Shown here: positions 20,885-31,658 of the stretch, in pieces
Layout: each line of letters opens with the position of its first letter
Position numbering within the stretch: the stretch's first letter is position 1
Origin: Acheta domesticus
Taxonomy: Eukaryota; Arthropoda; Insecta; Orthoptera; Gryllidae
Reading direction: 5' to 3'
Assembly (NCBI GenBank): GCA_031308135.1
Contig: JAHLJT010002630.1
Coordinates: 96,826,141 to 96,890,140 of the forward strand
DNA length: 64,000 bases
Position numbers and translations under genes: made by a program
The notes under the pieces: generated by a model
What the model was told of the DNA's origin: nothing
Database searches by the model: none
The model's input: the letters and a program-made list of their open reading frames with translations, nothing else

Positions 20885-21023
20885 AGGCGAAGGACGGAGT
20901 AAACAATTTTTAAAAAAGCAGGCCAGGCCTACCTTTTAGTTTTTTCTAGAGCAAGATGAGGCGAAGGACGGGGCAAACAATTTTTAAAAAAGCAGGCCAG
21001 GCCTACCTTTTAGTTTTTTCTAA

Positions 21024-23330
21024 TGTCCATTTCATGGACAATTCACATTCAATCGGAACACATGCGAATATATTTGGAGCATTTTTTTTGTTGAGAAAAC
21101 ACAGGTCTGGTACCCCCGCAATTAAGAGTTACACTTAATTTTTGCGGAACCGGGAAATCTAGTTTGCCTGAGGAATATGTAGTTTGGGGGAAATCCTGTG
21201 AACGGTTTAGTCACTAGCGTACTTCACAAACGGACGGACTTAAAGACTTTCTCCGGAATCGGCGTCCTTTCATAATGTGTTTCCATTAAAACCTCGGTAC
21301 CGATTGTTTTGCATTATTACCTAACTTTCTCTATACTGTGTACAGAAGAATATAGAAGCTGGTGAGCAATAATTATTTCCCTCTCTGAACATCGATTTTC
21401 CTTGCGATTTTTAATATTTTTCAGTTTCAATGAAATTCAAGTTGCTGGCTAGATCTATTGACACTGCAATTCGACGGTGGGTAGCGAAGAGTTAGATTTA
21501 ACAAAACTCAATTTTGATGTGAAAGCTCTTGATTCGGCTCCTCTGTATTGCAATTTGAATACAATTTCTCTCAATTTCAGGATGAAAATGAAGAGAAAAC
21601 AATTAATTGTTCTACTGTGATGACTGGCAAGCTGCAGAGATCAACAATATGGGGTAATCAGGTGTGGATCGCCCAAGTAATGTAAGTATGGCCCGCAACC
21701 AATAGTTATTAATGTATCAAGGGCGTTAAGTAGATGTTTTTGCCCCGAGGGCGACTTCCAAACCCGAGGGCCTCTGGCCCGAGGGGTTGGAAGTCGCCTG
21801 AGGGCCTTAAACGAGAATTCGAAACATTTTATATTTCTTGCGTCTAAAGTGAAAAGACTCATTGTATCAGTCATTTGTCAATATGACGTCAGATAAACAC
21901 AACAGTGTATATCTAATTTCTATTGCATAATCGTTATTGGACCGATTTCTTCATACAAAATGAAATAATATTGTGAAGTTCCTGCGGAAATTCTTGCAAA
22001 AGCTAACAAAACTGAGGACAGTGGTTTCCATTAAAATCTTGAGAAATATATGAATCTCGTTACGGTGTATTTGAGAATTACCAGCGTGAATGAGTGTAAA
22101 TTGCGCTGCTGAAACGGTACTTTTAGGTTATTAGCGTCTGTTGTCAAACGTTATTTAGAATATGTCATAACACCAAAAAATAACATTTCAAGGATGTTAG
22201 CCGATGTGCCTTATGTATCTTATTACTATTACGAGTACCGCTACTGAAGAAGAATATAATTATGTCTCTAAAAAAGGTGATACGTAACAGTGAAATGCGA
22301 GTGAATGATGGCAATTATAAACTCACGAAAACATTCCAAAATTTCAATTTTCGTATCAAATTAGCAAAATAAGGTTTATACCAATTTTTTTTATTTGAGC
22401 ATTATGCCATTTATTATTGTATTTGCTTGCATCTTAACTTTTAAAAAATCGAATTCATAACTAAGTTCTGTGTTGTGTTGGTATTAGAGCGGGCCATAAA
22501 GTATTCAAAAGGCCCTAGGGCATAAAGAACCAGAAAGGCCCGCAAGGGTATTAATTATACCATTACGTGTTTTGTTTCAGGTCTGTAAGCACACAGCAAT
22601 GAACTGGTAAACCATAAAATGTTTTTTGTTGTGGCCCTTGAGGCCCTGCAAGTTGGGCACCCCTGTGCTAGCCACAGCAGTAGGCGAGCTATTCTCCTCC
22701 GCATTCAAACTCATTTTCTCTCCCAAACGTTGCAAATTTGAAATTCATAACCTTGAAACGTTACCGGTAACGCATTGCAATGCAAAGTATAGGAAGAATG
22801 AAATGTAAAAAAGCTATAATGGGTAATACGTAAATCTTATTTTATAATAAAATGTACGTATATGATTGGCGCATTTAAGTTTCAAAATACAGGAAAAAAT
22901 TTAAAACAATTTTTCATTTTATTGAATAAAATAAGACTGATTTTAGGCGCCTAGAAGATTATATTTTGGGTCTAAACAGTAACGTCCTAAACAGTAACTT
23001 ATCTAATCAGAAAAAAAACATTCTTTCACACATTCAAAACGCAATGTCGCCTTCCAGCCTCCGTAACGGGACGACCGGATTCTGGGATGTTTCTTGGATG
23101 TAAATACTACTATTTAATGAAATTCAAACTCATTATTTGGGATAAATTCTCTCCTTCACTCCTTGAGGTTTAACGAGAACGGCAGCACAGGATATGAGGA
23201 AATCGTTGGGAGGCGGTGGCAGTGCGCCGCAAGATTTACAATGGGGTCAACGGAAAAAAATGTCGCAAGAAACACATCCTCTTCAAGGAAACTTTTGACA
23301 GTTCATTTTGTTGACTGTGGAAGATCCACA
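21024..23330. other. AT-rich intergenic stretch with one strong hairpin and ZF 3' flank
   Basis: No gene seen. It contains the hairpin at 21742-21806. A terminus-like ttgggcacccctg at about 22655 could be the end of another hAT-type element, but no partner was found. ZF 3'-flank homology (23040-23330) is shared with 14990-15180. Confidence 0.5.
21742..21806. repeat. GC-rich perfect hairpin
   Basis: gggcgacttccaaaccc pairs with ggggttggaagtcgcc around gagggcctctggcccga, itself containing gggcc/ggccc. It stands out in AT-rich surroundings. Likely the core of a small palindromic repeat element; it could also be a structured RNA or terminator-like feature, but nothing supports that. Confidence 0.6.
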
Positions 23331-23339
23331 TCTCACATA

Positions 23340-24170
23340 TTAAGACGTAAACGCATTTGCTCTATAACAGCTTCCCTTGTGTGACTGCTTGTGAGAAGTC
23401 AACATGTACTTATGACGAAAGTCCTTTCCACACACGTCGCAATGATACGGGAGCTCTCCCGTGTGAATCCGATAGTGGGAGACTAGAGCGTTAGATTGGG
23501 TGAAGGCTTTACCACACACGTCGCATCGAAATGGCCGTTCCCCCGTGTGTATGCGCATGTGAGTGTTGAGGTTTCCTTTCTTAACGAATGTCTGGCCGCA
23601 CACGTCGCAACTAAACGGCCGCTCTCCCGTGTGAATGCGATAGTGGGAGACGAGAGTGACTGATTGGGCGAAGGCTTTACCGCACACGTCGCATCTAAAC
23701 GGCCGTTCTCCCGTGTGTACACGCATGTGACTGCCAAGGTTTCCTTTTCCAGCAAATGTCTTGCCGCAAACGTAACAGCGAAACGGCCGCTCTCCCGTGT
23801 GTGTGCGCGTGTGAACGACGAGGTTTCCTTTCTGATTGAACATTTTACCGCAAAGGTCACACTTATAAGGCCTCTCTCCCGAGTGTGTGCGGTCGTGCCT
23901 AGCGAGCTGAGATAGGGCCGAGAATGCCCTTTGACACACATCGCATCTAAAAGTCCGTTTCCCCGCGCGCCCAGGCTTGTGAGTGGCGGCGTTGGGGAAG
24001 CGGGCCGAAGCCGTCGCGCCCTCGTCGCCGAGGAGAGTCTGTTCGCCCGGGTGAGCGGGGCGGCCCTCGTGCGACTGCAGCGCCGCGTGCGGCGGGGGAC
24101 GACTTGCTCTGCTGCCCTGGGAGACTCCGCCGCGGCGTTGCCAGCTCCTCCAACGCGAGACCGTCAGCGC
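23340..24170 (-). CDS. Zinc-finger terminal exon, copy 4 (leader frameshift)
   Basis: The acceptor CAG (24173-24171) and phase-1 start GC|GCT GAC lead into [20 protein letters not shown]. Seven consecutive intact C2H2 fingers follow, with helices [48 protein letters not shown] and HKYMLTSH, ending HKGSCYRANAFTS and stop at 23340. The leader has five Gs at 24094-24098 where sister copies have four, so the leader frame and the finger frame do not join. Read literally from the acceptor, translation stops near 23947. Either an assembly homopolymer error or a recent knock-out. Predicted role: DNA-binding half of a BTB-ZF transcription factor, possibly of gene B upstream. Confidence 0.75.
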   Translation of the reverse strand, partial: ALTVSRWRSWQRRGGVSQGSRASRPPPHAALQSHEGRPAHPGEQTLLGDEGATASARFPNAATHKPGRAGKRTFRCDVCQRAFSALSQLARHDRTHSGERPYKCDLCGKMFNQKGNLVVHTRTHTGERPFRCYVCGKTFAGKGNLGSHMRVHTGERPFRCDVCGKAFAQSVTLVSHYRIHTGERPFSCDVCGQTFVKKGNLNTHMRIHTGERPFRCDVCGKAFTQSNALVSHYRIHTGELPYHCDVCGKDFRHKYMLTSHKQSHKGSCYRANAFTS

Positions 24171-24183
24171 CTGTACAGCATGC

Positions 24184-24360
24184 AATGAATCTTAGCAAAG
24201 TTTCAAGGCTTATTATCGATTCTCTGACCACGTCTTCGATGCAGAAGGTCGCCGAAGGCAACTGTTTGGCCAGTGCGTTTCGCTACACATTAGCAACACA
24301 ACACGAAGCACATTCTTCGTTCTATCATAAGCCACTTTAACGGACAGAAAGAATGTTCAG
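24184..24360 (-). other. Conserved segment upstream of ZF copy 4
   Basis: Open minus-strand frame LPSATFCIEDVVRESI...LLRFIACCTG runs straight into the ZF leader. A CAG|TTG at about 24262 could be an upstream phase-0 acceptor, competing with the phase-1 CAG at 24173. The same pair of options exists in the other copies. Confidence 0.45.
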
Positions 24361-25430
24361 GTGCTGGCCTAACGCGATTAAAAAATGAGAACATAAGCAA
24401 GGGAGTCTACCTAAATTTGCCACTTCTAAATTTTTAGGGGTGTCATTTTTGAAATTTAAACGGCATTTGTATCTTACACAACTAACGCATTAGGCAAATT
24501 TAAGAACTCTTATGACAAATACTCTTAGAATTATTATTTTTCATTACAAATGTTGCGTTTATGTTCCTTGGGTAACAAGTTTTGGATTTGGACTCTGAAA
24601 CTGACACACATTCAAAATATAAATTATAATTCGCCTTCATTTTGCTTACATCCCAACATTTTCGAATCGAGTGTTTTTAAATTATTCGCTATATACACGA
24701 ACAGTTTTTTCTTACGATGAGTAGCATATGCCAAAAAGACATTAGTTTTCATTTCTTGTTAAAACATCTTTTTCAATAAGAATAAATTCTATTATGAAAA
24801 GTTTCATATCAACTGGAGAAACATTTTTCCACCAGGAACATTTTATACGAAGCAAAATTATAAAAAATTAAATACGAAAAATTGCTGTTAAAGTATCTGG
24901 TCCACTGAGAATTGCTATGGCCTGTATGAAATACCTTAAGGCTCTTTACCTCCTCCTTCTTCTTCTTAAGTTCTGAATAGCTCTCGTTTTTTCTGCGCTC
25001 TTTCACTACCTTTGTCGAAACGTCTCTTGTTGTGTTCGCAGATGGAGAGAGACTTTTCACAAATTGTATACCCTCTCATACGGTTTTTGAGCTGCAATTT
25101 TTACACACTGCCATACAGAATTGCATGATTTCCTTCAATATTTCCTTCGTATTTGTTTGGAGACAAACACTTATTTTTCACAAAAGTTCAAACAACGCCA
25201 TTAGACTCATTGGCATTTTGAATTGTTTTCGTATCTTTCACATTTTGTGCAGTTTCTGTGCAACTAGTGGAGCTACGAAAGCACATTCTTTGTCGCATTG
25301 TTTCTCAATGCTACACACTATACATAAACCTGCAACTTTTTCCGCTTCAAGACACTAAGATTTAACTTGTCGGCACTCATACCACTACGACACACAAGCG
25401 CCGTATGGGACGAACTAGGGCAGAGGCATA
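24361..25430. other. AT-rich stretch with an unrecognised minus-strand frame
   Basis: A minus-strand frame at 24809-25060 (SLSPSANTTRDVSTKVVKER, then NESYSELKKKKEEVKSLKV) and broken frames up to 25360 look protein-like (charged, biased composition) but match nothing I know. Probably a transposon or pseudogene scrap. Confidence 0.3.
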
Positions 25431-26121
25431 AAAAGGTAAATGCCCAATTAATGTAAATAACCCTCAACAATCTAAATATCCGTTAGAAACTCCGAAAGCC
25501 TTCCGTCCGTTCCTATCGATCAGGGAATGTCAATTTTGGAGAAAATTGGCTGAACTATTTACGCGCTACAATTACCCATAGACGGACCGATAGATGCTTG
25601 TTTCAAAGCTTGATTGATAGTGATTCCGGGCATGTCAACTGCTATGGTCATTAGTCCCGTAAATACAGTACATGTTTTGCTCGGGAGGTAGCGGTAATCC
25701 CCCCCCACGATGACTAAATCTGATCTACCGTCGACTAGCGGAGTTTTCGCCAACCAGGTACTTCACACCAGACGGCATCGCCTCAGTCGGGACTCTAAAC
25801 TCCCTACCGTTCGCCCGGATTGTCTGTGTAAGAAAAGGGTACGATAGGTCTAGGAATGGAAGGAAAAGATCGCATGCAGTCCACGGCCCGTTTGTTAGTG
25901 TAAGCTACTGCCCCGGCATTCGACTAGTGTTGATCAGGAAAAAAAACACGAAAAGCTAGCGATCAAACAAGCCGGGCGCTAAAATTCTCCTCCACACAGC
26001 GACGAAACTCGACCTAGCTATCTGGTTAATGTCGAAAATATTGCCACAAACTTAGGACCTCCCGGTCACTGGCACTACAACGATATTAGTTAATGCCTTG
26101 AGCCCCCTTCGGTCAGCTGTT
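25431..26121 (-). repeat. REP-family copies (diverged)
   Basis: Shares with 28390-28530 and 34660-34800 the series ccgaaagcc..., gatcagggaatgtcaattttggagaaaa, ggctgaactattta and gacggaccg. No gene. Confidence 0.5.
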
Positions 26122-26640
26122 AAGGATATCTAAGTCGGTCCCATCGGTAGTTTATATTTTGTATTTAAATTTCATGTCGGTGATTCATCAGTTTACTTAA
26201 ATCGGTTCATACAGATGCACAGAAACTCAACGAATGGATTTGATTTCATGTGATTTGACTGATTTGACAAACGATTTATTCATTGATTGCATCTTCAAAT
26301 GATTTTCAACAGTTTCTCGAATCCTCAATAATTTTCTACAACACATTTACCAAAATAAAATTCCCATGTGAGACTCGAACCGGCGACTCTTCGATTTCAA
26401 GTGCTGCATCCGAACACGCTATGAACCTCAGCCATCCCGGGGGACAAGACCTCTACCCTTCCATTTTAGTCAAGACAACTGTTTCACTTCTAGCATCAGT
26501 GAGGCAAAAAAATTGAGAAAATGTAAAAAGAAGTCCTTTGGGCTACTGACGAAGGCTGCTGGAAAGAGAATAATGCTTTAATGGCATCCGGGAGGACAAA
26601 ACCTTAACACTTCCATATTACTTAAGACAGATAAGTATTG
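26122..26640 (-). repeat. tRNA-related dispersed repeat, copy 1
   Basis: On the minus strand 26441-26363 has pol III-like boxes: TGGCTGAGGTTC (A box) and GGTTCGAGTCT (B box), with CTTGAAA where a tRNA-Ser(TGA) anticodon loop would be. The acceptor stem does not pair well, so it is not a working tRNA. Flanks on both sides align with copy 2, so the tRNA-like part lies inside a larger repeat. Confidence 0.55.
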
Positions 26641-26877
26641 CTTGTCTTATCGGAAAAGCTAGTCCCGACTAGAGTATTAGGAAACTAACTACGGACAAAA
26701 AGTCCGCCATTTAGCGCCACTAGTTTTCTCTAAATTTAGCAATAGGATTTATCAGCTCTTTCGTTACCAGTTACCAGGGCTCGGTAAAAAGTTTTCCTGC
26801 CCAAAATTCGCTGTTTTCCGGAGTACTATTACATAACTTTCTGTTCCCACGAAGAACTTCGAAGAAAGTAATAATTA

Positions 26878-27430
26878 GGGATATGTAAGTTGATCCCATG
26901 AGTACTGATGATATTGTACTTAAATTTAATAATATATTCATAATTTTACTCAAATCAGTTCATACAGACACCCACAAAGACAAAGATTGATTTAACGTGG
27001 CATACGATTCAGAAATCGATTAACAATTGAAAAAACTGTTCAAAAGTTAAAAATTGGGAAAGCACATTCAGACACGTCCTGTATATTTACCTGCATTGAT
27101 TCTTTTTGTGGGTAGAACTACTTCAACTGATTTACAAGAATGTCTGCCATTTCTCAATAGTTGTCTGCACAACTTATTCATCAAATTAAAATCCCTGTCT
27201 AGAATTCGAACACGGTTCCTTTCGACCCGAAGCGCCCTATCCGCACACGCCTTAACCAGCTTGGCCATTCGGGTGAGACACGGGCTGAATACTTCTGTTA
27301 GTCAAGAGATATTGTATCAGCTCTTGCATGAGGAAGGCGGTAATTCAGAAAATGTGAAAAAAAAGTATTTTGAGCGAAAAAGGAAGACAGTCGTGAACAG
27401 CGTAAGGCGTACTCGAAATGCTAGACCAGG
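26878..27430 (-). repeat. tRNA-related dispersed repeat, copy 2
   Basis: The minus strand of 27275-27193 has TGGCCAAGCTGGTTAAGGC (A box) and TGTTCGAATTC (B box). The tail down to 26878 (ggatatgtaagttgatccc, caaatcagttcatacagaca) parallels copy 1. Same orientation, about 0.8 kb apart. Not a functional tRNA. Confidence 0.55.
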
Positions 27431-29480
27431 CTAAACCGATTAGAAAACTGTGAGAAAGTCTGTGACATTTTATAGCACCACTAGTTTATTTATTTAGCAT
27501 ACGCCATTACGAGGGTTTACGAGGAGGCTGATACAAGGAGAAACTTTAATGAAAATATTTGATGTGGGTTTTGAGAAAATATTTTTAGAAATTGGATAAA
27601 TTGCAGACACGAATTAAGCGAAATCAGTTTTTTACATGGGACTTTGCTTAAAGCAATGTTAGCTAACTCCAATGTTTTGAAAAGTTCAGGTTTTTTGGCA
27701 TTTTCGAAAAAAGGTAGCAATAGCTGAGAAAGAACCTAGCACCATATTTTCTACCGTCCCTTATTACACATGTGGAGAAAATTTAAAGAAAAAATTGGGA
27801 GAGGATTTTGAGAGAGAAAAAATTCGCACACATTAACCGAAAAATTGCGCAAAAAACATTTTTTCTAAACAATTACACATGAGCTTTTTTTAAAGAACTT
27901 ATTTTGTACAACAGACTTTGTCTGAGGCAAAAAACTCCGTCTTCAATTTTGAAGGGTTTTGTTTGCAATTAAAAAAGGAGCAATACCCGAAAAATGGGAC
28001 TAGCATCATATTTTTTATCATCTCTTATTACATATAAGGAGCAAATTTAAAGAAAAAATTTGGAGCAGGTTTTTGAGAATAAATTGCCTATATTTCGCTC
28101 AAAATTACACGGAAACTACTCATATTTTTTAAACGTTCAACATGAAATTAGTTAAAGATGCGTCTTTGGGGAACAGATTACAATAAGGAAAAAATTCTCT
28201 ATCTTCAATATTATAGTTGTAGAAAGGCGCCAAAAGATATAGCTTTTTCAATTTTCAAAAATCTGTGATTTCAACAAATAGTAGACTAACACCATTCTCT
28301 TAAGCGTTCTATACGCTAATCGAAGATAAAGTCTCATGGTGCCGTTTTCTGAGAAAAAATTGAAAATGTTTTAGAGGCTTCGTGTGAAGTACTCTCCAAA
28401 AATCCAAATATTCGTTTGAAATTTCGAAAGCCACGAGATCATTCACATTGATTACAAAAAATCAATTTTGAAGACAATCGGCTGAACGATTTAGGCGCTA
28501 GCGTTGACCACGGACGGACGGGCGTTTTTCCGTCAATCGATTTTCGGTATTAAGAACCAACAAAACATGGAATTGGGCTACACCACATTTTAAAGGATTT
28601 TTTTTCTATATTTAGCAACAGAATTTATCCACTTTTTCTTTTCCAGAGGTCGGCAAGAACACTTTCTGCTCAAAATGAGCTGTTTTCCGGTGCACCATTA
28701 CATAACTTTCTCTTCTTCCGAAAAACTTTGTAAGAAAGTAAAAATGGTTTAAATAAAATAAAAAATGACACAAAATTTCGCAAAAAATACTCATATTTTC
28801 GAAAAATTGAACATTTCATTTGAAGATGTTTTTAAGCAACACATTCCATTACGAAAACAGAACATACTTTCCCGAGCTACAACAGCACATACTTTCCCGT
28901 GTTATTGGAAACGGTAGGACTGAAATATTGCACTTTCTGCACTACTAAAATCTTAGCTACTATTTGAAAACGTCCAATTCAACCAAGAAGGGGAACAACT
29001 CACTGTTTTCATCGCAGTTGTCACAACTATGTGAATTCTACATTCCAAGTTTTTAAGAAAACGGCGTTCAAACCCTACTACAAATGTGAAATTTCGAAGC
29101 TCTATTTCACAGAACATTTTTGAGTTTCCAAAAAAACTTCATTAGAAGTCATTTGAAGCACTTACACTCACCAATACAATAGTGTTAACAAATACCAGGT
29201 GAAGTGCATATTAGGTCTTTCAAAAAAATTACATTTGTATAATGTTTGAAAAAACAAATAAATAGCTCAAAATAAACTTTTTTAAGGAAAAAAATCTCCG
29301 AACACGTGGTGCAGCCAGAATCCCTGTTTTGTGACGACAGTGGATGGTCTTTGCAACTAAAATGACTTGTGATTTGTGGTTCATAACACAAAGTCTTAAG
29401 CCACAAAAAGTTTCACCAGAACTTTTTACCAAAAAACTTAAAAAGAAATATTCGGCCGATTTTGATTAATTTCAGGATAG
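27431..29480 (-). repeat. REP-family cluster
   Basis: Several diverged copies with tttttgagaaaatttc-like runs, ggcgctagcgttgaccacgg, acggacggacggg, aaaacatggaattgggctac, tttatccactttttctt and gttttccggtgcaccattac. No coding potential beyond chance ORFs. Confidence 0.55.
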
Positions 29481-30544
29481 TTTGTAAGAGAGTTGTGCGC
29501 AATGCAATTATACACCCATTAACTAATTTTTAATGCACACTTATGCAATGGAATATCTTTATACAGTATTAAAATAATCTGTGTCAGACATGCCTCAGTC
29601 TCTTGGGAATTGATTGTTTCCTGATCTATCCAGAAGATTCTGAGAATTTTTTCCAAAAATGGGTTTTCTACGTTGTTTTCTTTAGCGTTGAGATCTAGAG
29701 GAGGCTGCATGAACCACCTCAGTCACCACCACATGCAGCTGTGATATCAGCTACATTTTATGCAAGTGAGGCAATTGTGAGGTGCAAGTAAGGAGTTGTT
29801 GGAGGTCGCTGGTATTATCACCCTAACGCCGCTGCATGCAGTCATTAGTGCAGACTTTGGATCATTTTCAAGGAAATTACCATTTGAAAGGATACTTTTA
29901 TGTGCAGCGATATTTTCAAAGCCACTAAGATTAGGCAACACAGTGTACGTCTTTGCGAAATGGCATTCCTGCAATCTATAAAGATTGTATTCTTCATACA
30001 TTAATATGCACTAACTTTACTGCTACATTTTTAATTTACTGTAATTGAATGGTTTCCATATGAAAGTAACTAATTTTAGTACAAATAAGGTTTTTGTACA
30101 AATCAATTCTAAACATACACGTTTGTGGATGCAATACAATTCTTAGCTGGTCAAGTGTCTTAAATGGAGGTAAGTTCTCTCACTCTACATGTATAATGTG
30201 GAGTGAGAGAAAATAGTCTATTAAATGATTTGCTTAATTTAATATGATTTATTGTAAAGTAGCCTTCAACTGTAATATTGACACAAATTATACTGTTAAT
30301 CAGTGTTATTCACCATAATTTTTCATTTAGTGATTTCTTCATAAAATGAATAATAATAATACTTAAATAACTAAATTTTATATCATTAAATAATTTTCTC
30401 ATGTGCTAAAGTGAAATTCCTGGACCTTTACTGTCGATAGTTTTTCTAACATATTTGGGTTGTCCAAGTGTTATGTCCAAGTTGGGTTATCCAAGTTAAA
30501 TGCCCCAATAAGCAGCAATAAAATGCAAGTATTATTCTACTTAC
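29481..30544. other. Putative intron downstream of gene B exon 4
   Basis: AT-rich, no exon recognised. A minus-strand frame at 29747-30001 (LYRLQECHFAKTYTVLPNLS...) is unassigned. Confidence 0.4.
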
Positions 30545-30818
30545 TTGACAATTGGTTGAGACTTTGCCCACCACACGGATTCTCCATTTCTTCATAAATT
30601 TCATATATATCACTTCCCGGCACATCAAATTCATGCATATTTTCTTCGCTATCTGCATCATCCAATCGTTCACTTTTTGGAACCAAAATCACTGGCTGCA
30701 AAGGATGACATTTCTCTGCAACATCTGTGCCTGGAGCCACTTTGTTGCTCTGCAAAATCTGCTGTTGCGGGAGACCTATTATAGAAGATTCCAAATTTCC
30801 ATTAGAGGGCCCACACAA
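30545..30818 (-). CDS. BTB gene B, exon 4 / alternative linker exon
   Basis: Open frame from 30818 (TTAAAAG acceptor, phase 0) to a GTAAGT donor at 30544, ending in phase 1 (TCA A|GT). The residues are acidic and proline-poor (VILVPKSERLDDADSEENMH, DVPGSDIYEIYEEMENP), typical of the linker between BTB and DNA-binding domains. From exon 3 (phase 1) the full exon would be out of frame, but from exon 2 (phase 0) it fits. An internal acceptor GATGTTGCAG with exon start at 30715 would fit exon 3. It is therefore either alternative to exon 3 or shortened when used after it. No family match beyond that. Confidence 0.65.
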
Positions 30819-30960
30819 CTTTTAAATGACAAATTAAATGACTGATTATACATTTGAAAGTGGGCATCCTCAAGGAAGCCTTTCTTTGGGCACTTGACTG
30901 TGCAGATATAACAGATTATTTTGAAACTGGAAACACTGATGGGATAATTAGTTTACTTAC

Positions 30961-31381
30961 TTGAGTGTTCAGCAAATAAAAAAGTTCCTCCATTAATTTC
31001 ATTTATAAAATTAGCAGTCAAGGTTTTGTTTCTTTTAGTATTATCTAATCTCTTATTCACCGTCTCTGAAAATGCAGAAAAGAGAGGTTCTTGTTTTACA
31101 GTGATTTCTGCATCTTCAGACACCTCCTCATATCCTACAGGTGTCTGTGGAGTGATCACAGGCTCTGACAGCACTTCATCACTTAAGGGATTAAACGCTT
31201 CAAAGGGGACAGAAGAGTTTGTATGCACAGCGTCTAAGTAATGATCTGAATGATCACGGAACTGCTGAGATGATTTCTCAGGGCTGCTCTTGTTGCTAGG
31301 ACTAATGAACTGAACTCCACAGGTGTCTTGATTATCCTTAGAAGAAGTGTAAAGTGTATTTCTGGAAAGATTCTTATTCTT
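30961..31381 (-). CDS. BTB gene B, exon 3 (linker)
   Basis: Starts after a CTTTTCAG acceptor at phase 0 (AAG AAT AAG AAT CTT) and stays open for 140 codons plus one base to a GTAAGT donor at 30960. Rich in Ser, Gln, Glu and Asp (SNKSSPEKSSQQFRDHSDHY, then EDAEITVKQEPLFSAF). VKQEP resembles a SUMO-acceptor site (psi-K-x-E), common in transcription-factor linkers; that is inference. It ends TCA A|, phase 1, compatible with the phase-1 ZF acceptors at 24170 and 18240. Confidence 0.8.
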
Positions 31382-31466
31382 CTGAAAAGAAGCCCAATGC
31401 TCATTACTTAGGGTTGTGAAAATAAGCAGTGAAAAGAAACAGAAGAAAAATTATAGCTTTACATAC

Positions 31467-31658
31467 CTTATCCTGAGAAAAACGATTTAGGCCCTTGATC
31501 TGCAAAGACTGTGCAAGAGTCAGAAATGGTTTCAAGTTGCCTTCTGGAATCTGTGTCTCCCCTTGGTAGACAAACTCAACCACCGCCTTCAGTGTTTCAA
31601 ACGATGCATCTAAGAGGATGACAAAAGGATGCTTCCCAGTCTCCTCGTGAAACAGCAT
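31467..31658 (-). CDS. BTB gene B, exon 2 (second half of BTB domain)
   Basis: Acceptor CTAATAG then ATG CTG TTT CAC: 64 codons, phase 0 in and out, donor GTATGT at 31466. The peptide (MLFHEETGKHPFVILLDASF, then LKAVVEFVYQGETQIPEGNL and LAQSLQIKGLNRF) completes the TTK-class BTB fold. The KHP-x-V-I-L and F-V-Y-x-G-E motifs and the AQSLQIKGL end are all in place. Joined to exon 1 it gives an unbroken domain of about 115 residues. Confidence 0.92.

Larger units (their letters stand above)
19322..21023 (+). repeat. 74-bp tandem repeat, three units, split by a hAT-type element
   Basis: Units aggcgaaggacggNgcaaac...gcaggccaggcctacc...ctagagcaagatg occupy 19322-19395, 20885-20958 and 20959-21023 (last one truncated). 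They differ by a few bases. The hAT element at 19404-20884 inserted at the start of the second unit. No function evident. Confidence 0.8.

Noticed and set aside
22640..22680. ttgggcacccctg as the terminus of another hAT element
   Set aside because: No matching left terminus and no 8-bp duplication found.
26363..26441. Genuine tRNA-Ser gene
   Set aside because: The acceptor stem pairs poorly and a related copy sits in the same repeat context, so it is a tRNA-derived module.
29747..30001. Minus-strand 84-codon ORF as a further exon of gene B
   Set aside because: No acceptor/donor pair in a fitting phase and no domain recognised.
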